DNA of 64,000 nucleotides from Rubellimicrobium aerolatum. Lineage in GTDB: Bacteria > Pseudomonadota > Alphaproteobacteria > Rhodobacterales > Rhodobacteraceae. The notes beneath the pieces are model-generated. The model made no database searches. It saw only the letters and a list, made by a program, of their open reading frames with translations, and was not told the origin of the DNA. The position numbers were made by a program, and so were the translations under genes. The stretch is taken from positions 62,001-126,000 of the forward strand of contig NZ_JAGGJP010000007.1 in NCBI RefSeq assembly GCF_017872975.1, in the 5' to 3' direction. Shown here one piece after another: positions 25,178 to 35,500 of the stretch (its first letter is position 1; every line of letters starts with the position of its first letter).

Positions 25178-26051
25178 GCAGGCGCGCGGCCTCGGCCAGG
25201 AGGGCGGCGACCAGGGGCATCTGCGGCTCGCGCGCGGGGGCGATCAGGCCGACGCGGTGGCGGGTGTCGGGATCGGTCAGGGGCACGGCGCGCAGGGGGC
25301 CGTGGGCAAGGAAGACCTCGGCGGTGGAGAGCGGCAGGATCGTGGCCCAGTCGCCCGAGAGGACATGGCCGATCAGGACGATGGTCGAGTTGGTCTCGAT
25401 CCGCGGGGCGGCGGGGACGCCGGCCTCGGCCAGCAGGCCCGCGACGATGCGGCGGTTCTGCATGTCGGGGGTGAGGAGGGCGAGGGGCAGGCCCGCCAGC
25501 TCGGCCCAGGCGGCGGAGGGGCGGGCGGCCATCACGTGGTCGTCGCGCAGGATGAGGGCGTAGCGCTCCTCGTGGAGGGGGACGGTGGCCTTGGCGCCGA
25601 GCGGCTCGTTGTCGAGGTAGCTGATGCCGGCGTCCACGCGCAGGCCGTCGAGGTCGTCGAGCAGCGCGGCGGAGGTGGCCGAGAGGACCGTGACCCGCAC
25701 GTCCGGATGGGTGCGGGCGAAGGCGGCGGTCAGGCGCGAGGCGGCGGCGAGGGCGGTGGGGATCACCGCGAGGCGCAGCGTCCCCGAGAGGCCGGCGCGG
25801 CCGACGCGCAGCTCCTCGCGCATGGCGCGGGAATCGGCGACGATGCGGCGGGCCCAGGCGAGGACGCGCTCGCCCTCGGGGGTCAGGCCCTCGAAGCGGG
25901 AGCCGCGCCGGACGAGGACGGCGCCGAGCTGGTCCTCGAGCTGGCGGAGGGCGGCGGAGATGGTCGGCTGGGCCACGCCCAGCGATTCGGCCGCGCGGCC
26001 GAAGTGGCGGGCCTGGGCGAGGGCGAGGAACATCTCGAATTTGTCTATCAT
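25170..26051 (-). CDS. LysR-family regulator of the formate dehydrogenase operon
   Basis: A 293-residue LysR protein: N-terminal winged HTH (FLALAQARHFGRAAESLGVAQ through PTISAALRQLE) and a periplasmic-binding-like effector domain from about residue 90. It lies immediately upstream of, and in the same direction as, fdsG, as fdsR does in other Fds loci, and its 3' end carries the palindrome that it probably binds. It is expected to activate or repress fdsGBACD according to formate. The ATG at 26051 lacks a clear ribosome-binding site. A CTATCAT half-site overlaps its own start, so self-control is possible. Confidence 0.85.
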   Translation of the reverse strand: MIDKFEMFLALAQARHFGRAAESLGVAQPTISAALRQLEDQLGAVLVRRGSRFEGLTPEGERVLAWARRIVADSRAMREELRVGRAGLSGTLRLAVIPTALAAASRLTAAFARTHPDVRVTVLSATSAALLDDLDGLRVDAGISYLDNEPLGAKATVPLHEERYALILRDDHVMAARPSAAWAELAGLPLALLTPDMQNRRIVAGLLAEAGVPAAPRIETNSTIVLIGHVLSGDWATILPLSTAEVFLAHGPLRAVPLTDPDTRHRVGLIAPAREPQMPLVAALLAEAARLHR

Positions 26052-26293
26052 GCGAGTCAGGGTAGATGAGGCCGCGCGCGGCGTCGCGTCCACCCTTTGG
26101 GGGCGGTCGCGCCTTCCTTTGGGGGTTATGTCGCGAGGTCACAGGGCGGCGGAGGGGCCGCCCCCTTGCCAAGGCGGCGCGAGGTCCCGAAGCTTCGCAG
26201 CAGGTTCGCCCCTGCGTCCCTCGGGTCGCGGGGGCGGGCGCGTCCCCGAACCGCGGCCCGGCCCGGCCGCCCCGACGACAGGGAGAATCCCAG

Positions 26294-27925
26294 ATGACCC
26301 TCCGAAGCACATGGGGCGCGGCGTCGCTCCTCGCGATGCTCGCCGCCGGCGCGGTGGCGCAGCAGGCCACCCATCCCGAGACCGGCGAGCCGCTGGCCGG
26401 GAACCAGACCTTCACCTACCGGGTGCTGGACGAGTTCCCGACCATCGACCCCGGCCTCAACGAGGACGTGGAGGGCAGCCACGTCGCGCGGCAGATGTTC
26501 GAGGGCCTGCTGAACCAGGACCCGCAGGGGAACGTGATCCCCGGCGTCGCGACCGAGTGGTCGGCGAGCGAGGACGGGCTGACCTGGACGTTCAAGCTGC
26601 GGCCCGAGGCCAGGTGGTCGAACGGCGATCCGGTGACGGCGAACGACTTCGTCTATGCGTGGCGGCGGGCGGCGGACCCCAACACGGCCTCGCAGTATTC
26701 GTGGTACATCGAGCTGATGAAGGTCGAGAACGCCGGCGCGGTGGTCGCGGGCGAGATGCCGCCGGACCAGTTGGGCGTTCGGGCGGTGGACGACCAGACG
26801 CTGGAGGTGACGCTGAGCCAGGCGATCCCCTACTTCCCGCAGATGGTGACGCACACGACGACCTTCCCGGTGCCGCAGAAGGTCATCGAGGAGTTCGGCG
26901 ACCAGTGGACCCAGCCGGGCAACATGGTGTCGAACGGGGCCTATGTCCTGAGCGAGCGCGTGCCGCAGGAGCGGCTGGTGATGACGCGCAACGAGAATTA
27001 TTGGGACAACGCCAACACCATCGTCGAGACGGTGACGGCGCTGGTCATCAACGACGAGAGCCAGGGGCTGACGCGCTGGCAGGCGGGCGAGCTGGACCAG
27101 ACGGACGTGCCGATCGGGCAGTTCCCCCGCCTGAGCGAGGAGTTCCCCGAGGCGATCCACGCCGTCCCCAACCTGTGCAGCTACTACTACGCGGTGAACG
27201 TGCGGCCGGATTCGGACCCGGCGCTTCTCGATGTCCGGGTGCGGGAGGCGCTGAGCCTCGCCATCGACCGGGACGTGATCGTGAACGCCATCCTGGCCGC
27301 CGGGCAGATCCCGGCCTACACGCTCGCCCATTCGGCCACCGCCGGCTACGAGCCGCCCGAGGTGCCGGCGGCGTCCATGACGCAGGCCGAGCGCAACGCC
27401 CGCGCCCAGGAGCTTCTGGCCGAGGCGGGATACGGCGAGGGCGGCGAGCCGCTGACCTTCGAGATCATGTACAACACCGACCAGGCGCACCAGCAGCTCG
27501 CGGTCGCCATCGGGCAGATGTGGAAGCAGACGCTGGGGGTCGAGACGACGCTGGCGAACCAGGAGTGGCAGACCTTCCTCGATACCCGGCGGGACGGCAA
27601 CTTCCAGATCGCCCGCGCCGCCTGGTGCGCGGACTACAACGAGGCGTCGAGCTTCCTCGACCTGATGACGACCGACAACTCGGCCAACGATCCGCGCTAC
27701 GAGAACCCCGAATACGACGCGCTGATGGAGGAGTCGCGCACCGCCGCCGACCCGCTGCCGCTGTACCAGCAGGCCGAGGCGATCCTGGCGCGGGACGTGC
27801 CGATCCTGCCCATCTACTTCTACACCGAGGACTTCCTGCTCGATCCCTCGATCAAGGGCTATCCCTTCGAGAACGCGCAGGAGAACTGGTACGCCAAGGA
27901 GCTGTATCGGGTCGCGGAAGAGTGA
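26294..27925 (+). CDS. oppA: peptide ABC transporter substrate-binding protein
   Basis: A 543-residue family 5 solute-binding protein. A short signal peptide (about residues 1-22, LAMLAAGAVAQQA) directs it to the periplasm. The OppA hallmarks NEDVEGSHVARQMFEGL and the EWSASEDGLTWTFKLRP block follow. AGGGAG precedes the ATG at 26294; the frame is open upstream but without signal character. It resembles the oligopeptide (Opp/MppA) branch more than dipeptide binders. It heads a five-gene importer operon; a strong stem-loop follows it. Confidence 0.9.
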   Translation: MTLRSTWGAASLLAMLAAGAVAQQATHPETGEPLAGNQTFTYRVLDEFPTIDPGLNEDVEGSHVARQMFEGLLNQDPQGNVIPGVATEWSASEDGLTWTFKLRPEARWSNGDPVTANDFVYAWRRAADPNTASQYSWYIELMKVENAGAVVAGEMPPDQLGVRAVDDQTLEVTLSQAIPYFPQMVTHTTTFPVPQKVIEEFGDQWTQPGNMVSNGAYVLSERVPQERLVMTRNENYWDNANTIVETVTALVINDESQGLTRWQAGELDQTDVPIGQFPRLSEEFPEAIHAVPNLCSYYYAVNVRPDSDPALLDVRVREALSLAIDRDVIVNAILAAGQIPAYTLAHSATAGYEPPEVPAASMTQAERNARAQELLAEAGYGEGGEPLTFEIMYNTDQAHQQLAVAIGQMWKQTLGVETTLANQEWQTFLDTRRDGNFQIARAAWCADYNEASSFLDLMTTDNSANDPRYENPEYDALMEESRTAADPLPLYQQAEAILARDVPILPIYFYTEDFLLDPSIKGYPFENAQENWYAKELYRVAEE

Positions 27926-27944
27926 TCGCCGGCTGATGGCCCTC

Positions 27945-27974
27945 GGGTCCGCCCTTTCCTAGAGGGGCGGACCC
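27945..27974 (+). other. intercistronic stem-loop between oppA and oppB
   Basis: A perfect 10-bp stem GGGTCCGCCC/GGGCGGACCC with a 10-nt loop and no T tract, 19 nt after the oppA stop. Stem-loops placed between a binding-protein gene and its permease gene commonly stabilise the upstream mRNA and lower permease expression; that role is inferred. Confidence 0.6.
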
Positions 27975-28022
27975 ACGGGCCCGGCCCGGACGTTGGCGGT
28001 CAGGGCGTCGAGGACCCCGAAA

Positions 28023-28946
28023 ATGCTGAGCTTCATCCTGCGCCGCCTTCTGGTGGCGATCCCGACGATCCTGATCCTGATCGTCATCTCCTTCGTGCTG
28101 ATGTTCAACGCGCCCGGCGGGCCGTTCAACAGCGAGCGGCCGGTGCCCGCCGCCGTGATGGCGAACATCGAGGCGCGCTATGGGCTGGACCAGCCGTATG
28201 TGGTGCAGGTCTGGAACTACGTGTGGAACATCGTCGCCCATTTCGACTTCGGGCCGTCGTTCAAGCTGCGCGACTACAGCGTGACCGAGCTGATCCTCCA
28301 GGGGTTCCCGGTGACGCTGACCTACGGCACCTGGGCCTTCGCGGTCGCCGTGGTGCTGGGGGTGGCGCTGGGCGTGGTGGCGGCGCTGCGGCACAACACC
28401 TGGGTCGATTACCTCGCCACCGGGTCGGCCATCGGGGCGTCGGTGCTGCCGAACTTCGTGCTGGCGCCGGTGCTGGTGCTGGTGTTCACGCTGTGGCTGG
28501 GCTGGCTGCCGGGGGGCGGCTGGAACGGCGGGCAATGGCAGTATGTCGTGCTGCCGGTGGTGGCGCTGGCGACGACCTACCTCGCCGCCATCGCGCGGAT
28601 CACGCGGTCGTCGATGCTGGAGGTGCTGAACAGCAACTTCATCCGCACGGCGCGGGCGAAGGGGCTGCCCACGCACCGCATCGTGCTGCGCCACGCGCTC
28701 AAGCCCGCGATGCTGCCGGTGCTGAGCTATCTGGGCCCCGCCTTCGTGGCGATGATCACGGGGTCGGTGGTGATCGACGTGTTCTTCTCGACCGGCGGGA
28801 TCGGGCAGTATTTCGTGAACTCGGCGCTGAACCGGGATTATTCCGTCATCATGGGGGTGACGATCCTCGTGGGGGTGCTGACCATCCTGTTCAACCTCGT
28901 GGTCGATGTCCTTTACGCCTGGATCGATCCCAAGATCCGACTTTGA
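28023..28946 (+). CDS. oppB: peptide ABC transporter permease (OppB type)
   Basis: A 307-residue inner-membrane permease with six predicted membrane segments, starting MLSFILRRLLVAIPTILILI, and the EAA-loop region IRTARAKGLPTHRIVLRHALKP that contacts the ATPases. GAGGA lies upstream of the ATG. It pairs with OppC, 12 nt downstream. Confidence 0.93.
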   Translation: MLSFILRRLLVAIPTILILIVISFVLMFNAPGGPFNSERPVPAAVMANIEARYGLDQPYVVQVWNYVWNIVAHFDFGPSFKLRDYSVTELILQGFPVTLTYGTWAFAVAVVLGVALGVVAALRHNTWVDYLATGSAIGASVLPNFVLAPVLVLVFTLWLGWLPGGGWNGGQWQYVVLPVVALATTYLAAIARITRSSMLEVLNSNFIRTARAKGLPTHRIVLRHALKPAMLPVLSYLGPAFVAMITGSVVIDVFFSTGGIGQYFVNSALNRDYSVIMGVTILVGVLTILFNLVVDVLYAWIDPKIRL

Positions 28947-28958
28947 GAGGGGCCCGGC

Positions 28959-29879
28959 ATGGCGTTCCATGATCCCACGGCCGAGGCGCTCCAGCGGCCG
29001 GCGCATCCCGACAAGGGGCGGTCGCTTTGGACCGACGCGAGGCGGCGCTTCGCGCGCAACCGCGCGGCGATGGTCGCGCTGGTGGCGCTGGTGCTGATCG
29101 CGCTCTTCGCCTTCTTCGGGCAGCTCCTGACCGAGTTCGACGGCGAGACGGTGGACTTCACGCTGATCGGGGTGAACGCGACCCAGGGCGTGCCGTCGCT
29201 GGAGACGGGGCACTACTTCGGCACCGACCAGGAGGGGCGGGACCTTTACGCCCGCACGGTGCAGGGCACGCGGCTGTCGCTGATGATCGGGATCGTCGGG
29301 TCGCTGGTCGCGGTCGTCGTGGGGACGCTTTATGGCGCGGTGTCGGGGTATCTGGGCGGGCGCGTGGACGGGGCGATGATGCGGATCGTGGACGTGCTCA
29401 TGTCCATCCCGTTCATGTTCGTGCTGATCCTGATGCTGGTGATGTTCGGGCGGTCGCTGCTGATGCTGTTCATCGGGATCGGGCTGATCTCGTGGCTGTC
29501 GATGGCGCGGATCGCGCGGGGGCAGACGCTGAGCATCAAGAACAAGGAGTTCGTCGAGGCGGCCGTCGCGACCGGCGTCCGGCCGCTGACGATCATCCTG
29601 CGGCACGTGGTGCCGAACCTCGCGGGCGTGGTGATCGTCTATGCCACGCTGCTGATCCCCGAGATGATCATCTACGAGAGCTTCATCAGCTTCCTGGGGC
29701 TGGGGGTGCAGGAGCCCAACACCTCGCTGGGGGCGCTGATCTCTCGGGGCGCGTCGCAGATCGGGAACGGGGTGCCGTGGCAGCTCGGGTTCCCGTTGTT
29801 CTTCTTCGTCGTGATGCTGTTCGCCTTCTTCTTCGTGGGCGACGGCTTGCGCGACGCCATCGACCCGAAGGACCGCTGA
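28959..29879 (+). CDS. oppC: peptide ABC transporter permease (OppC type)
   Basis: A 306-residue permease with the OppC N-terminal segment ([20 protein letters not shown]), a long periplasmic loop ending in [15 protein letters not shown] and the EAA region [23 protein letters not shown]. It forms the membrane channel with OppB. One base separates its stop codon from the oppD start. Confidence 0.94.
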   Translation: MAFHDPTAEALQRPAHPDKGRSLWTDARRRFARNRAAMVALVALVLIALFAFFGQLLTEFDGETVDFTLIGVNATQGVPSLETGHYFGTDQEGRDLYARTVQGTRLSLMIGIVGSLVAVVVGTLYGAVSGYLGGRVDGAMMRIVDVLMSIPFMFVLILMLVMFGRSLLMLFIGIGLISWLSMARIARGQTLSIKNKEFVEAAVATGVRPLTIILRHVVPNLAGVVIVYATLLIPEMIIYESFISFLGLGVQEPNTSLGALISRGASQIGNGVPWQLGFPLFFFVVMLFAFFFVGDGLRDAIDPKDR

Positions 29880-29880
29880 C

Positions 29881-30873
29881 ATGGCCCAACTGCTGCAGGT
29901 CGAGGACCTTCGCGTGACCTTCCGCACCGGCGACGGCGAGGTGAATGCCGTCAACGGGGTGTCCTTCGACCTGGCCGAGGGCGAGACGCTGGCCATCGTG
30001 GGGGAGAGCGGGTCGGGCAAGTCGCAGACGGCCTACGCCGCGATGGGGCTGCTCGCGCGGAACGGGCAGGCGACGGGAACCGTGCGCTATGGCGGGCGGA
30101 ACCTGCTGGAGCTGCCGCAGCGCGAGCTGAACCGCATCCGGTCGCAGGAGATCGCGATGATCTTCCAGGACCCGATGACCTCCCTCAACCCCTACCTGCG
30201 GGTGTCGGACCAGATGGCCGAGGTGCTGATGCTCCACAAGGGCATGGGCAAGCGCGAGGCGGTGGCCGAGGCGGCCCGGATGCTGGACGCGGTGCGGATT
30301 CCCGACGCCCGCGCGCGGATCACGATGTATCCGCACGAGTTCTCGGGCGGGATGCGGCAGCGGATCATGATCGCCATGGCGCTGCTGTGCCGCCCGAAGC
30401 TGCTGATCGCGGACGAGCCGACGACGGCGCTGGACGTGACCGTGCAGGCGCAGATCATGAAGCTGCTGGCCGAGATCAAGCGCGAGCTGGGGACGTCGAT
30501 GATCCTCATCACCCACGACCTCGGCATCGTCGCCGGGGCGAGCGACCGGGTGCTGGTGATGTATGGCGGGCAGATCATGGAGGAGGGGGGGACGGAGGCG
30601 ATCTTCGCGACGCCCACGCACCCCTACACGCTGGGGCTTCTCTCCGCCGTGCCGCGCATCGACCGCGAGGATGAGGAGCTGATGACCATCGCCGGGGAGC
30701 CTCCGGACATGAGCCGCCTGCCGCCGGGCTGCCCGTTCTTCCCGCGCTGCGCCTTCGCGCGGCCCGAGAACGCGGCTCTGCGCCCGCCCTTGGTGACGCT
30801 GCCCGACGGGCGGCGGCGGGCCTGCCACGTGCCGGTCGAGGAGATCCTGGCCCGCAGGGAGGCCGCGCAATGA
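29881..30873 (+). CDS. oppD: peptide ABC transporter ATP-binding protein (OppD type)
   Basis: A 330-residue ATPase. Walker A GESGSGKS, signature FSGGMRQR, Walker [13 protein letters not shown] and the H-loop ITHDLG are present. The C-terminal oligopeptide extension carries the cysteine motif [10 protein letters not shown]...CHVP, which in related OppD proteins binds an Fe-S cluster. Its stop overlaps the oppF start by 4 nt. Confidence 0.95.
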   Translation: MAQLLQVEDLRVTFRTGDGEVNAVNGVSFDLAEGETLAIVGESGSGKSQTAYAAMGLLARNGQATGTVRYGGRNLLELPQRELNRIRSQEIAMIFQDPMTSLNPYLRVSDQMAEVLMLHKGMGKREAVAEAARMLDAVRIPDARARITMYPHEFSGGMRQRIMIAMALLCRPKLLIADEPTTALDVTVQAQIMKLLAEIKRELGTSMILITHDLGIVAGASDRVLVMYGGQIMEEGGTEAIFATPTHPYTLGLLSAVPRIDREDEELMTIAGEPPDMSRLPPGCPFFPRCAFARPENAALRPPLVTLPDGRRRACHVPVEEILARREAAQ

Positions 30874-31880
30874 GTGCCCCCATCCTTCAGGTGAATGACC
30901 TGCGCGTGACCTTCGACGTGCCGGTGCGTGGCGGCTGGCCCTGGACGCCGCCCCGCAAGTTGCAGGCGGTGGGGGGGATCAGCTTCGACCTCCAGCCCGG
31001 CGAGGTGCTGGGCGTGGTGGGCGAGTCCGGGTCGGGCAAGTCCACGCTGGCGCGGGCCATCGTCGGCACGGTGCCCTCGACCGGGCGGGTGCTGTTCGAT
31101 GGGCAGGACCTGACGCGGCTTTCGCCCGAGGCGCGGCGGGCGCGGCGGCGGGACATCCAGATGATCTTCCAGGACCCGCTGGCGGCGCTGAACCCGCGCC
31201 TGACGGTGGGCGACATCATCGCCGAGCCGCTGACGACGCATTTTCCCAAGACCCCGCGCGCCGAGGTCCGCGCCCGCGTGCAGGCGCTGATGGAGCGGGT
31301 GGGGCTCCTGCCGAACCTTGTCAACCGCTACCCGCACGAGTTCTCGGGCGGGCAGTGCCAGCGGATCGGCATCGCGCGGGCGCTGATCCTGAACCCCAAG
31401 CTGCTGATCTGCGACGAGCCGGTGTCGGCGCTGGACGTGTCGGTGCAGGCGCAGGTGGTGAACCTCCTGCGCGAACTGCGGCGCGAGATGGGGATCGCGA
31501 TGATCTTCATCGCGCACGACCTCAGCGTGGTGCGGCACATCTCGGACCGGATCATGGTGATGTACCTGGGGCGGCTGATGGAGCGGGCGCCCGCGCCGGC
31601 GGTGGTCGGGACGCCCCGGCATCCCTACACGCAGTTCCTGATCGCCTCGGTGCCGATCCCGGACCCGGTGCTGGAGAAGGCGCGGCCCCGCCCGGTGCTG
31701 GAGGGCGACCTGCCGTCGCCGCTGTCGCCGCCGTCCGGCTGCGTGTTCCGGACGCGGTGCCCGAAGGCGCGGGAGCGTTGCGCCGTCGAGCCGCCGCCGC
31801 CCTACGACGTGGGGCCGGGGCACGTGGCGACGTGCCACTACTGGGACGAGCCGACGCCGATGGTGCAGGCGGCGGAGTAG
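30870..31880 (+). CDS. oppF: peptide ABC transporter ATP-binding protein (OppF type)
   Basis: A 336-residue ATPase with Walker [10 protein letters not shown], signature FSGGQCQR, Walker [15 protein letters not shown] and the C-terminal [14 protein letters not shown]...CHYW cysteine motif. It forms the heterodimeric motor with OppD and ends the operon. Its TAG stop is followed at once by a GTAG-type repeat cluster rather than a classical terminator. Confidence 0.95.
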   Translation: MSAPILQVNDLRVTFDVPVRGGWPWTPPRKLQAVGGISFDLQPGEVLGVVGESGSGKSTLARAIVGTVPSTGRVLFDGQDLTRLSPEARRARRRDIQMIFQDPLAALNPRLTVGDIIAEPLTTHFPKTPRAEVRARVQALMERVGLLPNLVNRYPHEFSGGQCQRIGIARALILNPKLLICDEPVSALDVSVQAQVVNLLRELRREMGIAMIFIAHDLSVVRHISDRIMVMYLGRLMERAPAPAVVGTPRHPYTQFLIASVPIPDPVLEKARPRPVLEGDLPSPLSPPSGCVFRTRCPKARERCAVEPPPPYDVGPGHVATCHYWDEPTPMVQAAE

Positions 31881-31891
31881 GGGCCGAGCTT

Positions 31892-31993
31892 GGTAGGGAG
31901 CGTTGGAGCGCACCCTACGGGCCGGGCAGGGAACGTAGGGGGGGCCGTCTGCCCGCCATGTCGCGCCGGTGGCGGGCTGAACCCGCCCTACGC
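31892..31993. repeat. GTAG-type REP cluster 3
   Basis: Three palindromes: GGTAGGGAGCG-ttgga-CGCACCCTACG (31892-31919), a degenerate GTAGGGGGGGCC unit (31935-31960) and GTGGCGGGCTGAACCCGCC then CTACG (31969-31992). The last overlaps the 3' end of the GNAT gene: its CTA is the complement of that gene's TAG stop. Confidence 0.7.
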
Positions 31994-32509
31994 GATATCG
32001 TCGAGCGTGGGCCAAGTGTAGGCCACATCGGTCACGGGGTGGCCGGCGACCGCTCCGACCTTCTCGATGCCCGGTGATCCGCCGAGACGCTCGTAAAAGG
32101 CGCGGGCTGGATGGTTGTCGCGCAGGGTCCAGAGGCCCAGGCCCCGGCAGCCCCGGTCCCGGAGGTCGCGGGCGGCCCGGACCATGAGGCGGCGGCCCAG
32201 GCCTCGTCCCTGGATAGCGGGCGCGACGTAGAGGGCGAGAACCTCGCCGTCGTGGCCCGCCGCGCGGAGGCCGTCGTCCCGCTGCGGGCCGTGGCAGACG
32301 AAGCCGGCGATGGCGTCGCCGTCCAAGGCGACGGCCACCGCCGCACCGCCGGGCGTCTCGATCACCGCGCGCCAGTTGGCGGTGCCCCGTTCCATAGATA
32401 GGCCCGCCAGCACCTTCTTAGGCAGGAGGCCCGCGTAGGCGTGGCGCCACGTCGCCACCGCCAGTTCGGAGATGGCGCGGGCGTCGTCGGCCGTCGCGGC
32501 GCGGATCAT
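31988..32509 (-). CDS. GNAT family N-acetyltransferase
   Basis: A 173-residue GNAT protein: IRAATADDARAISELAV N-terminus, the acetyl-CoA loop VAPAIQGRGLGRRLM and the NHPARAFYERLGG C-terminal block. Substrate unknown. The ATG at 32509 shares one base with the tamB stop (TGATG), so it is coupled to tamB. Its TAG stop lies inside a REP palindrome. It is the third gene of the tamA-tamB-GNAT run. Confidence 0.88.
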   Translation of the reverse strand: MIRAATADDARAISELAVATWRHAYAGLLPKKVLAGLSMERGTANWRAVIETPGGAAVAVALDGDAIAGFVCHGPQRDDGLRAAGHDGEVLALYVAPAIQGRGLGRRLMVRAARDLRDRGCRGLGLWTLRDNHPARAFYERLGGSPGIEKVGAVAGHPVTDVAYTWPTLDDIA

Positions 32510-35500
32510 CAATAATCCCGCTCGAAGAAGATGCCGACCGAGGTGCCGCCCTCAGAGGACACGCCCGCGCGCACGGTCAGGTCGGGGGTGAGGTCGAGGT
32601 TGATCGTCGCCTCGGTCTCGTCGGTGGCCACAAGCACGTCGGTGTAGATGTTCTCGCTCACGTATTGGCCGAGGCGGAGGGCGACGTTGCCGCTCTCGGT
32701 CGTGGTCACGTCGAAGTCGGCGAGGCCCACGCCGGAGCGGAGGCTGTCGGACAGGCCGCCGCCCCCGCCGGCGAGGTTGGCCGCCGCCGCCGCGAGCTGG
32801 ACGGCCTGCAAGGGCGTGATCGAGGCGATGTCCACCCCGAAGAGGAGCTGGGCCAGAACCTCGTCCTGCGGAAGCTCGGGCGAGGAGGTGAAGGTCACGG
32901 TGGGCGAGGCGAGGGGGCCTTCGAGGATGATGGAGATGTCGGTGCCGCTGCGCGCGCGGGTCTGGGCGACGACGCGGAGGAAGGGGTTGAAGTCGCCCTG
33001 GATCGTCGCCGCGCCCTCGGACAGCGTGAAGCGCTGGCCCAGGATGTCGAGCCGCCCGCGCAGGAGCGAGAACTGGCCGATCGGGATGACCTGCGCGGTG
33101 GTCCCCGTCAGGCGGAGCTGGCCGCCCAGCTCGGCGTCGAGGCCCCGGCCGCGCACGAAGACGCGGGCGGGGGCGTCGAGGAGGATGTCGAGGCCGTAGC
33201 CCGCGCCGCCGGTGTCGGCGTCCGCCGCCGCGTCGCCGCCGGTGACGGACAGGCGGGCGCGGTCCAGCGTCTCGCGGACGGGGACGGAGGGCTCGATGTG
33301 GAAGACGGGGAGCGGCTCGCCCAAGGCGCCGACGGAGGAGGCGGGGACGCGCAGCTCGACGGTGGACAGGGCGACCGTCCCGGCGATGAGGGCGCCGCCG
33401 GTCAGCGGGCCGGTGACGGTGAGGCGGGCGTCGCCGCGCGCCTCGTAGAGGGCGGGATCGCGGATCACGAGGCCGGTGCCGGTGATGGACAAGTTGGCGT
33501 CGAGGGGGGGCGTGAGGCTCACGGGGCCGGTGACGGACAGACGGCCGCCGGCGGCGAGGTCGCCGGTGATGCTGGCGGTGGCGGTGCCGTTCGCGAGGTC
33601 GAGCCGGCCGCTGATGCCGGTGATCGACTGGGCGAGGTCGGGGTCGGAGAGGCGCGCGCCCTGCACGGTGACCTGGCCCGACAGGTTCTCGAGGCCGAGG
33701 CCGCCCGCGAGGCGGAGGTCGAAGCTGGCGGGGCCTTCGAGGCGGCGGGGGTCGAGGACGGCGTTCGCCAGCTCCAGCGGCGCGGTGCCGGTGGCGCGGA
33801 GGGTCGTGGCGGTTCCGCCGAGCGGGCCGGAGACGCGGGCGGTGAGGCCGCCGGGGCCGCCCACCTGGGCGTCGAGGTTCGTCGTGCCGTCCGGGCCGAG
33901 GCGGGCCGTGCCCCGCGCGGTGACGGGGCCGGGGAACTGCGGCACGAACAGGGCGAGGTCGGCGAGGCGGGCGTCGAAGGTGACGTCCGTTCCGGCGCCG
34001 CCGGTGGTGCCCCGCGCGGTGGCGGTGAGGTTCGGGAAGGCGATGGCGAGACGCTCGACCCGGATCGCGCCGTTCGCGTCGCGGAGCGCGCGGCCCGCGA
34101 CGGTGCCGGTCCCGGCGAGGACGGGGGCCAGCGCGGGCAGGCCGGGGTCGAGGTTGCGGGCGGTGGCGTCCACGGTGAGGTCGAAGCGGGCGAGGGAGGG
34201 GAGGAGGGAGCCGGTCACGGTGGCGTCCAAGCCCCCGGCGAGGGGTCGCCCGGCGAGGCGGGACCAGGGGCGCAGGTCGGTCACGGAGGCTTGGACCCGG
34301 CCCGTGATCTCGTTGTCGCGGTCGGGCGCGAGGGTGGCGTCGATGAGGGCGCTGGCGCCGGGGGCGGTGGCTTGGGCGTTCACGGCGATGGTGCCGTCGG
34401 GGCCTTGGGTCGCGGTGCCGGTGGCGCGGGCGGGGCCGGAGAGGCCGGGGGCGAGGGTGCCCGCGTCGGTCACGGTCACATCGAAGCGGCCGTTGCCGGA
34501 GGCGTCGGTGAAGGTGCCGGAGGCGAGGGCGCGAAGTTGCGGGGTCGCGGCGTCGAGGGACAGGTCGAGGCCGGTCTCGGGGCTGCGCTGGACGCTTCCC
34601 GAGGCGGTGCCGGGGCCGGCGAGCAGGGGCTCGATCTGCGGCAGGCCGAGGCGGAGGTCGCGGGTGGCGGCGTCGAAGGTCAGGTCGAGCACCGAAAGGT
34701 CGGGGCGGGCCGTGCCGGAGAGGTCCAAGCGCGCCGCGCCGCCGAGGGTGCGGCCGACGAGCGGGCCGAGGGGGGCGATGTCCGAGAAGTCGGCGTTCAC
34801 GTCGCCGGTGAAGGCGTATCCCTCGGCGGGCGGGGCGAGGGTGCCGTCGATGCGCGCCGTCCCGGTGGGGAGCGTCGCCGAAAGGTCGAGGTCGAGCGAG
34901 CCGTCCGCCGCCCGCGCCGCCGTGCCCTGCACCTGGCCGGGACCGGAGAGGCCGCCGAGGACCGGGGCCACGTCCGAGAGCGACAGGTCGAGGTCGGCTT
35001 GGCCGACGCCCTCGGTCAGGGCGGCGGTCACGGTGCCTTGCAGGAGGTCGGTGGCGACGCGCAGGCCGTCCACGCTGAAGGACTGCGGCCCGCTGCGCTG
35101 GACTCGGCCGGCGAGGGTGCCCTCGCCCGCGAGGAGCGCGTCGAGGGGGGCGATGCCGAGGGCGAGGTCGGTGGTCTGCGCGTCCAGCGTCAGGTCGAAG
35201 GTGGTGGCGTCCTGCTGCGTGGTGCCGGTGAGGGCGAGGGTCGCCCCGCCCGAGGGCGTCACGGTCAGGCCAGGGGCGAAGGCGTCGAGGAGGGGACGGT
35301 AGGTGGCGAGGTCGTCGGCCCGCGCCCGCGCGTCGAGGGTGACGAGGCCGGGGAGGGAGTCGCCCTCGGCGTCGAGCGTTTGCGCGGCCTGCGTGGCGTC
35401 CACGCTCAGGGACGCGCCGGGGAGGGTGGCGGTGGCGGCCAGCGTCGCCGCGCCGTTGGCCGCGCGGTCGAGGGTGGCCCGCGCCTGGGCGGGGCCCGTG

